A stretch of 64,000 bases of DNA from Ureibacillus sinduriensis BLB-1 = JCM 15800 (lineage in GTDB: Bacteria > Bacillota > Bacilli > Bacillales_A > Planococcaceae): the NCBI RefSeq assembly GCF_000772955.1, contig NZ_JPVO01000055.1, positions 496,001 through 560,000 on the forward strand, written 5' to 3'. Both the position numbers and the translations under genes were made by a program. The notes under the pieces were generated by a model. The model was given only the letters and a program-made list of their open reading frames with translations, had not been told where the DNA came from and did no database searches. Positions 8,266 to 17,889 of the stretch are shown here, piece after piece. The first letter of the stretch is position 1, and each line of letters opens with the position of its first letter.

Positions 8266-8920
8266 AGAGTTGGTGAAGCAAAATAATGAAAAGCGAAAAA
8301 TTTTGACATCCGAAAATCAAAAGTATTATGAAAATATGCTCGTATATATAAGAACAAATGCTTTAAAAAGTGAGCGGGCAACAGAAGAAGTCTTGCTTGA
8401 AATGCTGGATCATCTCATAGAGGCGCAGAAGGAAGGGAAGAGTGCAGAGGATGTCTTTGGTAAAACCCCAAAAGAGCTGGCGGAAGAAATTATTGAAACC
8501 CTACCAAAAGAGACATTTAAGGACATGCTGGATTTTGGATTTGAAATTGCATTTACATTATTCGGTTGGTATCTAGCGATAAGTGGTTTATTCCCGCTAA
8601 TTACAAGACAGGATCAAACGATACATCTGGGATCGGTTTTTCTTTCAGCAGTATGCTTAATTTCAAGTATTATCCTATTAATTTACTTTATATTTAGGGT
8701 TATTAAAAGAAATGCATTTGAAGACAAAGTCACGAAAAGCAAGGTTCACTGGCTATTCGGGTTACTCTTTGTATTATTATTGGGAATCGGGATCAGTGTA
8801 AATTACTTTTTTGATCCATTTGGACCATCCCTTACTATTTCTTTTATGTTTGAATTCGGACTAGGCTGTTTCTTTCTATTGGCGGCATTCCTGTTTAAAA
8901 AAATGCGGGAATCTAAGTGA
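8249..8920 (+). CDS. Small multi-spanning membrane protein (DUF1129-like), partner of PadR
   Basis: About 223 residues. The first 100 are charged and helical (TSENQKYYENMLVYIR, LLEMLDHLIEAQKEGKSAEDVFG), a pattern seen in DUF1129/DUF1048-type cytoplasmic domains. Four hydrophobic segments follow at about 100-125, 130-150, 170-190 and 200-220. It overlaps padR by 17 bp and is probably its target. ATG 8249 follows AAGAGGTGATGAGG; GTG 8240 and ATG 8243 are alternatives. Its function is unknown; such PadR-linked membrane proteins are often envelope-stress genes, which is inference. Confidence 0.65.
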   Translation: MQTTVKELVKQNNEKRKILTSENQKYYENMLVYIRTNALKSERATEEVLLEMLDHLIEAQKEGKSAEDVFGKTPKELAEEIIETLPKETFKDMLDFGFEIAFTLFGWYLAISGLFPLITRQDQTIHLGSVFLSAVCLISSIILLIYFIFRVIKRNAFEDKVTKSKVHWLFGLLFVLLLGIGISVNYFFDPFGPSLTISFMFEFGLGCFFLLAAFLFKKMRESK

Positions 8921-8921
8921 A

Positions 8922-8958
8922 AAAAAGAGGTTGGGCACATATCCGCCAACCTCTTTTG
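8922..8958. terminator. Bidirectional terminator between the DUF1129-like gene and fer
   Basis: AAAAGAGGTTGG and CCAACCTCTTTT form a 12-bp stem with A-run and T-run flanks, serving both converging genes. Confidence 0.9.
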
Positions 8959-8959
8959 A

Positions 8960-9250
<291 letters not shown>

Positions 9251-9313
9251 TTATCTATTCTAAATCTGTTTAAATTACTTTTCAACCTAATAGTTTGAAA
9301 TGGAGGGTTGATT

Positions 9314-10357
9314 TTGATTTTCCATCATATTCTTTTACAAATTTTCCACAATTTCAATCAGGAACGATCCATCTCTGCACCATTCCATCTACTAAGAGGG
9401 AAACGATCGGGACAGACCGTGCAGGATGTCGGAATCTACCAACTGCATCAATACTTTGGAATACTTCCGAAATTAACGAGAACCAAGTACAACGAGGAAT
9501 TGTCGACTCTTATTGAAAATCAATCCCTCATCGTTAAAGATGATGGTTTTTATGAATTAACAAGGAATGCAGACGAACAATTGAAGAAGATGCAAAAACT
9601 CTCACTTGACGGTTGGCATTACCGAGGGAATGAGCATATATATTTTGCTAGATTATCGTTAATCATTCAAACATTATCCCATCAACGAGCTGGCCAAATG
9701 ACCTTTGTGCCCATCCAGAAAGATGAACAGGTTCAGCAATGGGCTAAAGGTTTTTTAAAAGCAAATCAGTATAAGGGTGGGCAATTGCAACCGAGATTAT
9801 TAAATGAAATCCATAGCAGTTTAGAACAAACCAATGTTGAAGAGTCAGGAAAAAATATACTCATTCTTCGATTGTCAGGTTATGGTTCGTCAGGGCTAAC
9901 TTGGCAACAAATTGGTTTTCAAGAAAATATGAACGATATCGACCTGCAAGTAATTTATATCGCCACCTTACATAATTGGATGAATATAATATTGGCCAAT
10001 AGTGAATATTTCCCTCTACTACACCAAATGGCTGATGGTCTCCGTATTAAAAACCCTTTGACGGGATCTGCCTTTCACTCGGCGGAGCTATTTAATAATG
10101 GACATTCCATAGAAGAAATTAGCAAGATTCGAAATCTGAAATTAAGTACGATAGAAGATCATATTGTGGAACTTGCTATGAACGAACCGCATTTCAAATT
10201 AGAGCAATTCGTTTCAACAGTAGATATCAAAAAAGTTTTCACCGCAGTGGATGATTATAATACAAGAAAGTTAAAAGTCTTACATGAAGTTGTTCCCCAT
10301 CTTACATATTTTCAGTTAAGGCTTGTACTGGCGAGAGGTGAACAAGATGCAACTTGA
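9314..10357 (+). CDS. ypbB: YpbB-like protein with C-terminal helix-turn-helix
   Basis: About 347 residues. The N-terminal part begins with a segment that aligns with Bacillus YpbB (ERSISAPFHLLRGKRSGQT). The C-terminal 90 residues (LKNPLTGSAFHSAELFNNGHSIEEISKIRNLKLSTIEDHIVE in parts) form the helix-turn-helix often found next to, or fused to, RecQ helicases. Start TTG 9314 has GGAGGG 6 nt upstream; TTG 9308 is too close to it. recQ starts within its last codons, so the pair is coupled. Probably a DNA-binding accessory of RecQ; the biochemical role is not known to me. Confidence 0.8.
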   Translation: MIFHHILLQIFHNFNQERSISAPFHLLRGKRSGQTVQDVGIYQLHQYFGILPKLTRTKYNEELSTLIENQSLIVKDDGFYELTRNADEQLKKMQKLSLDGWHYRGNEHIYFARLSLIIQTLSHQRAGQMTFVPIQKDEQVQQWAKGFLKANQYKGGQLQPRLLNEIHSSLEQTNVEESGKNILILRLSGYGSSGLTWQQIGFQENMNDIDLQVIYIATLHNWMNIILANSEYFPLLHQMADGLRIKNPLTGSAFHSAELFNNGHSIEEISKIRNLKLSTIEDHIVELAMNEPHFKLEQFVSTVDIKKVFTAVDDYNTRKLKVLHEVVPHLTYFQLRLVLARGEQDAT

Positions 10358-11792
10358 ATCAATCCTGAATAAATATTTTGGCTACTCTAATTTTCGCCCC
10401 GGCCAAAAAGAAGTTATTGAAAACGTACTCCAGGGTCAAGACGTTATTGCCCTGTTACCGACTGGAATGGGAAAATCTCTTTGTTATCAACTTCCTGGCT
10501 ATATATTCGATAAACCGGTATTAATCATATCCCCGCTACTTTCATTGATGCAGGATCAGGTCGACCAAATGAAGCAATTTAAGGAAAAGCGGGTCATAGC
10601 ATTGAATTCATTTTTAAACCCTGCACAAAAAAGAACAACAATTCATTATTTGCATAATTACCGTTTTATATTTATTTCTCCTGAAATGCTTCTTCAAGAG
10701 CATGTGCAACAGAAACTAAATTCTATGGAACTTTCTTTGATTGTTGTGGATGAAGCACATTGTATTTCTCAGTGGGGTTTTGACTTTAGACCGGATTATT
10801 TGCGTATCGGACAAGTAATTGGAAAAGTCAATCGCCCGCCAATATTGGCGCTGTCGGCAACCGCTACAACAAAGGTTCTTCGTGATATTGAAAGTTATTT
10901 GAATATGGATGGGCCATATAAATTCATTCATTCAGTAGATCGGCCTAATATTCACTTGGGGAAAATGTTGTTCCAAGGAAGAGAAGACAAAATTGACTGG
11001 ATTATGGACCATGTATCAAAAAGTGCGGGACCTGGCATTATTTATACACAGTCCAGGTCGAAAACAGAAAGTCTTAGTGGAAGGTTGCTTCAAGCGGGTA
11101 TCTCTTGTGCTGCCTATCATGGTGGGATGGACCCGTTGGACAGGCAGTTTATACAGCAACAGTTTATAGATGGTTCCCTAGAATGGATTGTTGCAACCAA
11201 CGCTTTTGGCATGGGGGTGCATAAGCAAAATGTTCGTCAAGTCATCCACGAATCGCTACCTTCCAATATGGCCAATTATATGCAGGAAATCGGCAGGGCA
11301 GGAAGGGATGGCAAAGACTCTCTCGCCATTTTGCTTTATGCAGAGGGGGATGAAGAGTTTGCCAAGTTTGTAGGGATCGATGATTACCCGGTAGACGCGC
11401 ATGTGGATAGTTACTTAAGTTATCGGTCAAGAAATGAACAACCGAGCTCCATGATTCAAAATGGCGAAATTTCCGAGACAGCTTTCCGTGTATTGGATTA
11501 TTGGATGAATCAGCTTCAGCCTGCCGAAGTTAGACAACAATTAACATCCATGAAATATGAGAAAATGAGAGCTGTTGAAGAAGTAATGGAATTGATCGAT
11601 ACGAATAAATGTATGAGGGAAAAACTTGTCCATTATTTCGGTCAAACTTTGGACAATACACCGAATGATTGCTGCCAGTGCTGCGGGATGGATTATGGGA
11701 AGATAATCCATCGACGAGAGAATGATGCAACGTACCCTCACTTATTGAACTGGAAAGATAGAATTGAAATATTATTATTAGGAAACTCTTGA
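10347..11792 (+). CDS. recQ: ATP-dependent DNA helicase RecQ (RecS-like)
   Basis: About 481 residues, a superfamily 2 3'-5' DNA helicase. Seen in order: the Q-motif region FGYSNFRPGQ, Walker A TGMGKS, Walker B DEAHCISQWG with the aromatic-rich loop, SATAT (motif III), motif V (VATNAFGMGVHK) and motif VI (QEIGRAGRDG). A zinc-binding segment (CCQCC, about residue 445) lies near the end. It lacks the winged-helix/HRDC C-terminus of E. coli RecQ, as short Bacillus RecS does. It unwinds recombination and fork intermediates. Start ATG 10347 follows AGAGGTGAAC, overlapping ypbB by 11 bp. Confidence 0.95.
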   Translation: MQLESILNKYFGYSNFRPGQKEVIENVLQGQDVIALLPTGMGKSLCYQLPGYIFDKPVLIISPLLSLMQDQVDQMKQFKEKRVIALNSFLNPAQKRTTIHYLHNYRFIFISPEMLLQEHVQQKLNSMELSLIVVDEAHCISQWGFDFRPDYLRIGQVIGKVNRPPILALSATATTKVLRDIESYLNMDGPYKFIHSVDRPNIHLGKMLFQGREDKIDWIMDHVSKSAGPGIIYTQSRSKTESLSGRLLQAGISCAAYHGGMDPLDRQFIQQQFIDGSLEWIVATNAFGMGVHKQNVRQVIHESLPSNMANYMQEIGRAGRDGKDSLAILLYAEGDEEFAKFVGIDDYPVDAHVDSYLSYRSRNEQPSSMIQNGEISETAFRVLDYWMNQLQPAEVRQQLTSMKYEKMRAVEEVMELIDTNKCMREKLVHYFGQTLDNTPNDCCQCCGMDYGKIIHRRENDATYPHLLNWKDRIEILLLGNS

Positions 11793-11950
11793 AAATTATC
11801 AGCTTTAAAAGGATTCAATAGGAGAAATCACATATTCTACTAAGTTTATCAATTTATCGACATAAATCTCTCAAAATTTCCAATCCTATCATTTACTTTT
11901 CATAGAAATTTCGTCATAATTAGGGAAAGATAGTGTTGGAGGTGGGACTC

Positions 11951-12589
11951 ATGAGTAATGGAGATTACAGAGAGAAAATTGAAGAGCATCGTCAATCGAT
12001 TGAACTAGAAGACCAACAAAACTCTAGAATGTCACGCTCACGTCAAAAAGTAAAAAAGAAAAAGAAAAATAGAAAGAATCCACTATTAAATATTTTGCTG
12101 TTTGTTCTATTGGGTATTCCTTTTGCTTTATTAATTTACGTTTCATTCTTTTATACGCCTGCAGATACCGACATGGCTGAAGTGGAAGAGAATGGCTCGA
12201 TTGTAGAAGTACAAAAGAACAATACAGTTTCCGCAAGCAATAAAGAGACGGATGAACCAAAAATAGAACAAACTGATGCTGACTCAACAACGAATAGCAA
12301 TGAACAAGCTAAAGAGAAAGAAGCAGCAGTTGCGAAGCAGGCTGAAGAAGAAGCTAAAAAAGCTGAACAGGCCAAATTGGAAAAAGAGAAGCTTGCAAAG
12401 CAACAAGAAGAGCAAAAACAAAAAGAACAGCAGCCAGGTGGCAAGACCCATACTGTACAACCGAACGAAAACTTATTCCGCATCGCACTTAAGTATTATA
12501 ATGATGCGAGTGGAGTCGATAAAATCATGGCGGCAAATAATCTTTCTTCAAACAGTATATCTGTTGGACAAACATTGATTATTCCGTAA
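11951..12589 (+). CDS. ypbE: LysM-domain membrane protein (YpbE-like)
   Basis: About 212 residues: a charged, basic cytoplasmic head (about 1-35), one transmembrane helix (about 37-57), a long acidic-then-Lys/Glu/Gln-rich low-complexity stalk, and a C-terminal LysM domain (HTVQPNENLFRIALKYY ... VGQTLIIP) that binds peptidoglycan N-acetylglucosamine. It is therefore a type II membrane protein anchored to the wall. ATG 11951 follows GGAGGTGG. Position after recQ matches Bacillus ypbE. Its exact function is unknown. Confidence 0.85.
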   Translation: MSNGDYREKIEEHRQSIELEDQQNSRMSRSRQKVKKKKKNRKNPLLNILLFVLLGIPFALLIYVSFFYTPADTDMAEVEENGSIVEVQKNNTVSASNKETDEPKIEQTDADSTTNSNEQAKEKEAAVAKQAEEEAKKAEQAKLEKEKLAKQQEEQKQKEQQPGGKTHTVQPNENLFRIALKYYNDASGVDKIMAANNLSSNSISVGQTLIIP

Positions 12590-12611
12590 CGAGCAAAAAA
12601 TGATTCTAGAG

Positions 12612-12655
12612 TAGACTAAAAGAATGGTATAACCATTCCTTTAGTCTTTTTTTAG
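12612..12655 (+). terminator. Terminator after ypbE
   Basis: AGACTAAAAGAATGGT and ACCATTCCTTTAGTCT pair with a minimal loop, followed by TTTTTTT. Confidence 0.93.
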
Positions 12656-12809
12656 TGAAATTTAAGCTACCTCTACGATCATGGCAATTTTAAGTAATTA
12701 CCTGAAGGAATATGATAAAATATAATGAAGAAAAATTTAAGGGACAGTTGAAAATAATGAATCATAAAAATTGAGTTCATTTTTTATATTTTCAGAAGGA
12801 GGAATTGGA

Positions 12810-13586
12810 GTGTTTGAGCTTTTTATCATCGTGGCTGTCATCTTACTTGCTTTTTTACTTTTTATGCTCAAGCAAGCTTCAGAAAACAATATACTATTCC
12901 ATGAAGTAACTTTAAATGGAGAAAAGGAAAAAGTATCTCTATTTTTTATTTCTGATGTGCATTTAAGGAAAATTAATCAAAAAATGCTCCGGAAAATTGA
13001 TGGGAAAATCGACGCCGTCATTATTGGCGGGGACTTGGCCGATAAACGTACACCAACCAGCAGGATCTATGACAATATTCGTTTGCTGCAAAATTTGGGG
13101 CCAATATACTTTGTTTGGGGAAATAATGATCGGGAAGTTGGGGAAGACAATTTACGAAAAATCTTCGACGAGATGAACGTCACAATACTTGAAAATGATT
13201 CAACCTTGATACCATCCTTGCGTAACCGCTGTTGGCTAAGTGCAATTGATGATACATCCACAAAAAATGCCCGGTACAACCAAGCCTTCGAAAAGTGTGG
13301 AAAAATGGATCATGTATTTTTTATCTCCCATAATCCTGAGGTTTTTTCATATGTCCGACGAAAATACAAAGCCAAAATCATGATGGGCGGACATTTACAT
13401 GGTGGACAAATCAGATTTGGACCCTATGGCATACATCCTCATGGGTCTTTTTCAATGCGCGAAGGAGTAGCGACGCTAATTAGCAATGGCTACGGGACAA
13501 CAGCAATCCCTTTAAGATTTGGCGCAAAGCCGCAGTGTCATATCATTGACGTACGTTTTGAAGGCGAAAATAACCGGGAAACTTAA
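12810..13586 (+). CDS. ypbG: Membrane-anchored metallophosphoesterase (YpbG-like)
   Basis: About 258 residues. One N-terminal membrane helix is followed by a calcineurin-like phosphoesterase domain with its metal ligands in order: SDVHLRK, GGDLADK, GNNDRE, SHNPE and GGHLHGGQ. The substrate is not known. Start GTG 12810 is preceded by AAGGAGG at 8 nt; the longer ATG-type reading from 12771 has no signal. In Bacillus the gene lies in the same ypb cluster. Confidence 0.85.
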   Translation: MFELFIIVAVILLAFLLFMLKQASENNILFHEVTLNGEKEKVSLFFISDVHLRKINQKMLRKIDGKIDAVIIGGDLADKRTPTSRIYDNIRLLQNLGPIYFVWGNNDREVGEDNLRKIFDEMNVTILENDSTLIPSLRNRCWLSAIDDTSTKNARYNQAFEKCGKMDHVFFISHNPEVFSYVRRKYKAKIMMGGHLHGGQIRFGPYGIHPHGSFSMREGVATLISNGYGTTAIPLRFGAKPQCHIIDVRFEGENNRET

Positions 13587-13702
13587 ATTCGGCATTAGAC
13601 CGATCTAACATACTAATTGTTGCAGGTGATAAGTCCGGCTAACAGAGAGGAAATGATTCGCGAATCGTTTTAAATTGAGATTTTCTAAAGGAGATGTAAT
13701 GA

Positions 13703-14671
13703 ATGCAAAATGTGGATGCCATTATCGTAGGGGGAGGGCCGTGCGGATTATCCGCTGCGATTGAACTAAGGAATATCGGTCTAAAACCGGTCGTTATTGA
13801 GAAGGGGAATATTGTCAATGCGATCTATAACTATCCTACTCATCAAACTTTCTTTAGTTCGAGCGAGAAATTAGCCATAGGGGATGTTCCGTTTTTAATT
13901 GAGGAACGTAAACCACGAAGAAACCAAGCGCTTGTTTACTATCGTGAAGTAGTTAAGATGAAAAATATTCAGGTAAATCGCTTCGAAAAAGTACAATCTG
14001 TTAAAAAAGAACCTAGCGGCCGTTTTGCCGTTATAACCGATAAAGAAGTTTATGAAACGCCTTATGTCATTCTGGCTACAGGCTACTATGATCAGCCAAA
14101 TTATCTTAATATTCCTGGGGAGAATTTACCAAAAGTCCAGCACTATTTTAAAGAGGCACACCCCTACTTTGATACAGATGTTTTAGTGATTGGTGGGAAA
14201 AACTCGGCAGTGGACGCAGCCTTGGAACTACATAAAGCAAAAGCAAGAATTACAGTGGCTTATCGTGGGAGCGACTATTCGACATCGGTTAAGCCTTGGA
14301 TTTTGCCTGAATTTGCTTCCTTGGTAAGAAATGAAGAAATTTCTATGCACTTTAACACAGTTGTAAAAGAAATAAGAGAAAATGAAGTTGTTTTATCGGT
14401 GGACGGTGAAGAAAAAGTGATTGAAAATGATTTCGTTTTTGCAATGACGGGCTATCACCCAAATCATCAGTTTATACGCAGTATGGGAGTAACAATCGAT
14501 GAGGAAACAGGAAGACCGAACTACAATCCGGAAACGATGGAAACGAACATAAAGAACCTCTATATAGCGGGAGTTTTGGCTGCGGGCAATAATGCCAATG
14601 AAATTTTTATAGAAAACGGGAAATTCCATGGGGGCTTTATTGCCAAGCATATTTTGTCAAATGAAAATTAG
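13703..14671 (+). CDS. ypdA: Bacillithiol disulfide reductase YpdA
   Basis: 322 residues, a flavoprotein of the thioredoxin-reductase-like class. The FAD site is GGGPCGLSAAIEL near the N-terminus (the Cys next to Gly-Gly-Pro is typical of YpdA), and the NADPH site is GGKNSAVDAALEL (about residues 160-175). There is no CxxC redox pair, which separates it from thioredoxin reductase. It reduces oxidised bacillithiol with NADPH. bshA at 54 kb is the first bacillithiol synthesis gene, so the thiol system is present. RBS AAGGAGATG. Confidence 0.92.
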   Translation: MQNVDAIIVGGGPCGLSAAIELRNIGLKPVVIEKGNIVNAIYNYPTHQTFFSSSEKLAIGDVPFLIEERKPRRNQALVYYREVVKMKNIQVNRFEKVQSVKKEPSGRFAVITDKEVYETPYVILATGYYDQPNYLNIPGENLPKVQHYFKEAHPYFDTDVLVIGGKNSAVDAALELHKAKARITVAYRGSDYSTSVKPWILPEFASLVRNEEISMHFNTVVKEIRENEVVLSVDGEEKVIENDFVFAMTGYHPNHQFIRSMGVTIDEETGRPNYNPETMETNIKNLYIAGVLAAGNNANEIFIENGKFHGGFIAKHILSNEN

Positions 14672-14684
14672 ATAGTTCGTGTAA

Positions 14685-14731
14685 AACAATGAAAACAAAG
14701 CTGTAATGGCTTTGATTTCATTGTTTTTTTG
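14685..14731 (+). terminator. Terminator after ypdA
   Basis: AACAATGAAAACAAAGC and GCTTTGATTTCATTGTT pair (one mismatch), followed by TTTTTT. Confidence 0.93.
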
Positions 14732-14889
14732 TTGAGCAACCTATTTTAATTTAGTGCGTTATAATTATCGATAAAGAAATAAAACCGTTTTTTCTCGAAA
14801 ATATCTAGTTTTTTCTCTTTAAGTATCATATTATGTCGTTAGTGTTAATATAATTATTTCATAAAGCTTCAATAGAATAGGAGGATACT

Positions 14890-16722
14890 ATGGTAAATTC
14901 TGACACAATATATCACTCTGACAAAAAAATATCAACTACCTCCGTAACTTTGGGATTATTGAGAAAAGAGTTAATAAGCAATTTGGGGATGAAGCGGGCG
15001 AAAGCCTTTCTTTTAAGATATGGGTGGAATTTAGGTGTCGCCTATGCAAAGAAGTGGCTGCAAAATCCAGCAAATCTTGAAGATATGTTGACAAAGGGGG
15101 ATCTTTTAAAAATCCAAACTGGACAAACCTCAAAAATGGCTGCAGAACGAACTTTAAAAACGAATGTGGATGGAAAAGTTGTCTATATCTTTTCAACCGG
15201 GAAATGGACGGATTCAATTGAGGTTAAAGAGCATATAAAGAATTTTGGTCTGTCAACTACCCCTGTGTGTCATACACAAGCCGGAATCAGCAGTGGATTT
15301 GTGACGATGATGACAAATAGAAAGGTATATTGCAAAGAAGTTAAATGTCGTGCCATGGGTCATGATGAATGTGCCTATGAAATAAGGATAGAAGAAGAGT
15401 GGCATAACGATCCGGATATGCTGGAGGAAATAGGGTTGTATAGAGAAAGAAGTGTCATGGATGAATTGAATCACAGTTATGAGCAATTGATTGACCAAAA
15501 AAACTATATTGAAAAAATTTCTACTTTCCATGATACATTGACGAAGAATTCATCAGAAGGCCGTTCCGTTGAGGAATTAGCTCGTACTGTATCCCGAATC
15601 CTGAAAATTCCAGTCACAATAGAGGACTTAAATTTTCAAGCAAGGTGTTATGCAGGCATGGATAAAGATACCTACGACGCGTTGAAGGAGGACTTTTTGG
15701 GATCTGTGCCAAGGAAAATTTGCGGGAAACCCAAATTAACAACCAATGATAAAAACAACATCATTCGTGGGATGTTGCACAATCGTTTAATTGCACCAAT
15801 TGTTGTACAGAATGAGACAATTGGGTATATGTCTTTTATTTATGCCGATAAAACAGTGGAGTTTGAAAAGGACAGCATGTTGCTGCAGCGAGCAGCTAGT
15901 TCAATTGCCGATTGGTTTTTAGCTGAAAAGGCCAGTATCAAGGAAGCGGCAAAGATAAAGGGCTACTTATTGGAACAGTTACTGTCTAAGCCTTATCAAC
16001 CAGAGTCCAGTATTGTTAATCAATGTTCGAGCATGGGCATTGATCTGAAAAAGGCATTCTATATCGCTGTACTGCAGTTTACTCCGAACGGGCTAGACAC
16101 AAATATTGGCGAATTCCAAAAACAGGTGCTTAGCTCAATAACAAGATATTTAGAAATGCAAAATTATACGATCCTGATAACCCAATACGAAAATCAGCTC
16201 GTCATGTTGATGCCGAAAGTGAAAGAACTGCATTTCAACTTGGAAAATATCATAAATTATTTATCAAACGACTATTGGCAAGGAATTTTCCGTATAGGGT
16301 TGAGCAATGAAAGTGAAACGACTTCCCACATCTCCGAAAGGCTGGAAGAAGCCCAAAAAGTATTGAGAATAAACAAAAAAGATCCCATTGTGTTCCATGA
16401 GGAAACAAACATGATAGGTGCTTTAATCAACTCAAAAAATATGTCCACCATACGTCGGAAAGCCCAAAAAGAATTGCAGCCGATTCTTCAATTAAAGGAT
16501 TCGAAGAGAGACGAATTATTGAAAACTATGTATGTATTTTTGCTGAACGGTGGGAATTTACAGCAATCCAGCAATGATCTTTCTTTATCAATGAGCGGTT
16601 TGCTCTACCGTATTTCGAGGATTGAAAAACTCTTAAACCAACAATTGCGTGATCCACGAGCCGCATATGAATTATTGCTCATGTTGGACGCCCTTAGAGT
16701 AATTGGGGATATCGATGTGTGA
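14890..16722 (+). CDS. Ligand-sensing regulator: XylR_N/V4R sensor fused to PucR-type helix-turn-helix
   Basis: 610 residues. Residues about 15-110 resemble the XylR N-terminal sensor domain (TLGLLRKELISNLGMKRAKAFLLRYGW). Residues about 125-180 are a V4R domain with cysteines and His typical of zinc-type 4-vinyl reductase domains (CHTQAGISSGF, YCKEVKCRAMGHDECAYE). A GAF-like or linker part follows, and the C-terminus is a PucR/CdaR helix-turn-helix (about 545-605: GGNLQQSSNDLSLSMSGLLYRISRIEKLL). XylR_N plus V4R normally senses aromatic compounds in sigma-54 activators; here the AAA+ domain is absent. The operon it controls is not adjacent. ATG 14890 follows AGGAGG. Confidence 0.85.
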   Translation: MVNSDTIYHSDKKISTTSVTLGLLRKELISNLGMKRAKAFLLRYGWNLGVAYAKKWLQNPANLEDMLTKGDLLKIQTGQTSKMAAERTLKTNVDGKVVYIFSTGKWTDSIEVKEHIKNFGLSTTPVCHTQAGISSGFVTMMTNRKVYCKEVKCRAMGHDECAYEIRIEEEWHNDPDMLEEIGLYRERSVMDELNHSYEQLIDQKNYIEKISTFHDTLTKNSSEGRSVEELARTVSRILKIPVTIEDLNFQARCYAGMDKDTYDALKEDFLGSVPRKICGKPKLTTNDKNNIIRGMLHNRLIAPIVVQNETIGYMSFIYADKTVEFEKDSMLLQRAASSIADWFLAEKASIKEAAKIKGYLLEQLLSKPYQPESSIVNQCSSMGIDLKKAFYIAVLQFTPNGLDTNIGEFQKQVLSSITRYLEMQNYTILITQYENQLVMLMPKVKELHFNLENIINYLSNDYWQGIFRIGLSNESETTSHISERLEEAQKVLRINKKDPIVFHEETNMIGALINSKNMSTIRRKAQKELQPILQLKDSKRDELLKTMYVFLLNGGNLQQSSNDLSLSMSGLLYRISRIEKLLNQQLRDPRAAYELLLMLDALRVIGDIDV

Positions 16723-16752
16723 TAGTTAGATGGAGTCTACGTGGAAAGTTAT

Positions 16753-16806
16753 GAAAGGAAGGGTATTTTAGCGGATGAAAAAATCCTGATAAAATACCCT
16801 CTTTCT
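16753..16806. terminator. Strong bidirectional terminator between the V4R regulator and ansA
   Basis: GAAAGGAAGGGTATTTTA ... TAAAATACCCTCTTTC forms a stem of about 20 bp around a GGAT/ATCC inner hairpin. A-rich and T-rich flanks let it work for both converging genes. Confidence 0.88.
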
Positions 16807-16836
16807 ATAAATTTGTCATAATTATGACTGGAAGCT

Positions 16837-17805
16837 CTAATTAAAAAATTCCTTCAAATCAATCGGCGTACGTTCTTGATTTAAGCCGATCAACAGTTTT
16901 AATCGTGCTTTTTGACCATTGATTCCGTTAGCGAATATTACCCCGCAATTTTCAAGGCTTTTTCCGCCGCCCTCATAGCCATAAACGCCTTCAGCAATTC
17001 CGTTGAAGCATCTGGATACCAGTATGACCGGGATATTTGCCTGGAGCAATTTTTGGATACCCACGGCTACATCTGGAGGGACATTTCCTTGGCCCAAGCC
17101 TTCTAGAACGACACCGTCATACCCCAACGTTAAGATTGCTTCAATCAAATCTCTTTCCATTCCAGCATATACTTTTAAAAGAGCCACACGTTTTTCGATT
17201 GAATTGACTTCAACATAACGGCGCTTAATTGGTGCTTGATGTATATGGACCGTTTTCTTTGTCACTAAACCGATAGGACCATATTGAGGGCTTTGGAATG
17301 TATTGACACTGGATGTTGATGTTTTAGTAATGTTGAATGCCTGATGAATTTCGTCGTTCATCACAACTAATACACCTTTATCTCTCGCCTCAACGCTGCA
17401 AGCAACCCGTACTGCTTCAACCAAGTTATAAACACCGTCGGCACCCAGTTCATTGGATGACCGCATTGCTCCCGTTAAAACGATTGGAAATTCATATTTT
17501 GTGGTTAGGTCCAAAAAGTAGGCTGTTTCTTCCAATGTATCTGTTCCGTGAGTAATAACCACCCCATCCACAGGCTTATCCTTTACATGTTCAACTAAGA
17601 CGTTGCGTAAGTAAAGCATCTCTTTTGGTGTAATGTGGGGGGAGGGGTGATTGAATGCTTCCATCTCAACAATATTGGCGTATTTGCCGAGTTGTTCGCT
17701 TACACCCAGAAGGGGGTTTTTTTCGTTCGGAAGTACCGCGCCTGTTTCATTCATTTTCATGGATATTGTGCCACCAGTGTGAATTAATAAAATATTTTTC
17801 TTCAT
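16837..17805 (-). CDS. ansA: L-asparaginase, type I (AnsA)
   Basis: 322 residues without a signal peptide, so cytoplasmic type I. It hydrolyses asparagine to aspartate and ammonia. The two catalytic Thr motifs are present: HTGGTIS near residue 10 and THGTDTLEETA near residue 85; the Lys motif is GAMR. The gene is on the minus strand and without ansB beside it, unlike the B. subtilis ansAB operon. RBS AAGAGAGG precedes ATG (minus strand). Confidence 0.95.
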   Translation of the reverse strand: MKKNILLIHTGGTISMKMNETGAVLPNEKNPLLGVSEQLGKYANIVEMEAFNHPSPHITPKEMLYLRNVLVEHVKDKPVDGVVITHGTDTLEETAYFLDLTTKYEFPIVLTGAMRSSNELGADGVYNLVEAVRVACSVEARDKGVLVVMNDEIHQAFNITKTSTSSVNTFQSPQYGPIGLVTKKTVHIHQAPIKRRYVEVNSIEKRVALLKVYAGMERDLIEAILTLGYDGVVLEGLGQGNVPPDVAVGIQKLLQANIPVILVSRCFNGIAEGVYGYEGGGKSLENCGVIFANGINGQKARLKLLIGLNQERTPIDLKEFFN

Positions 17806-17889
17806 GTGAAAAACCTCTCTTACCCATCTTTTCTTTAGTTACTAATGTTATAATAACATTAATGAGCTTTTATGGAAGGAGTGTAGCCT

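Noticed and set aside
12151-12483. Cys/Ser-rich minus-strand ORF under ypbE
   Set aside because: It is the antisense shadow of the Lys/Glu/Gln-rich low-complexity stalk.
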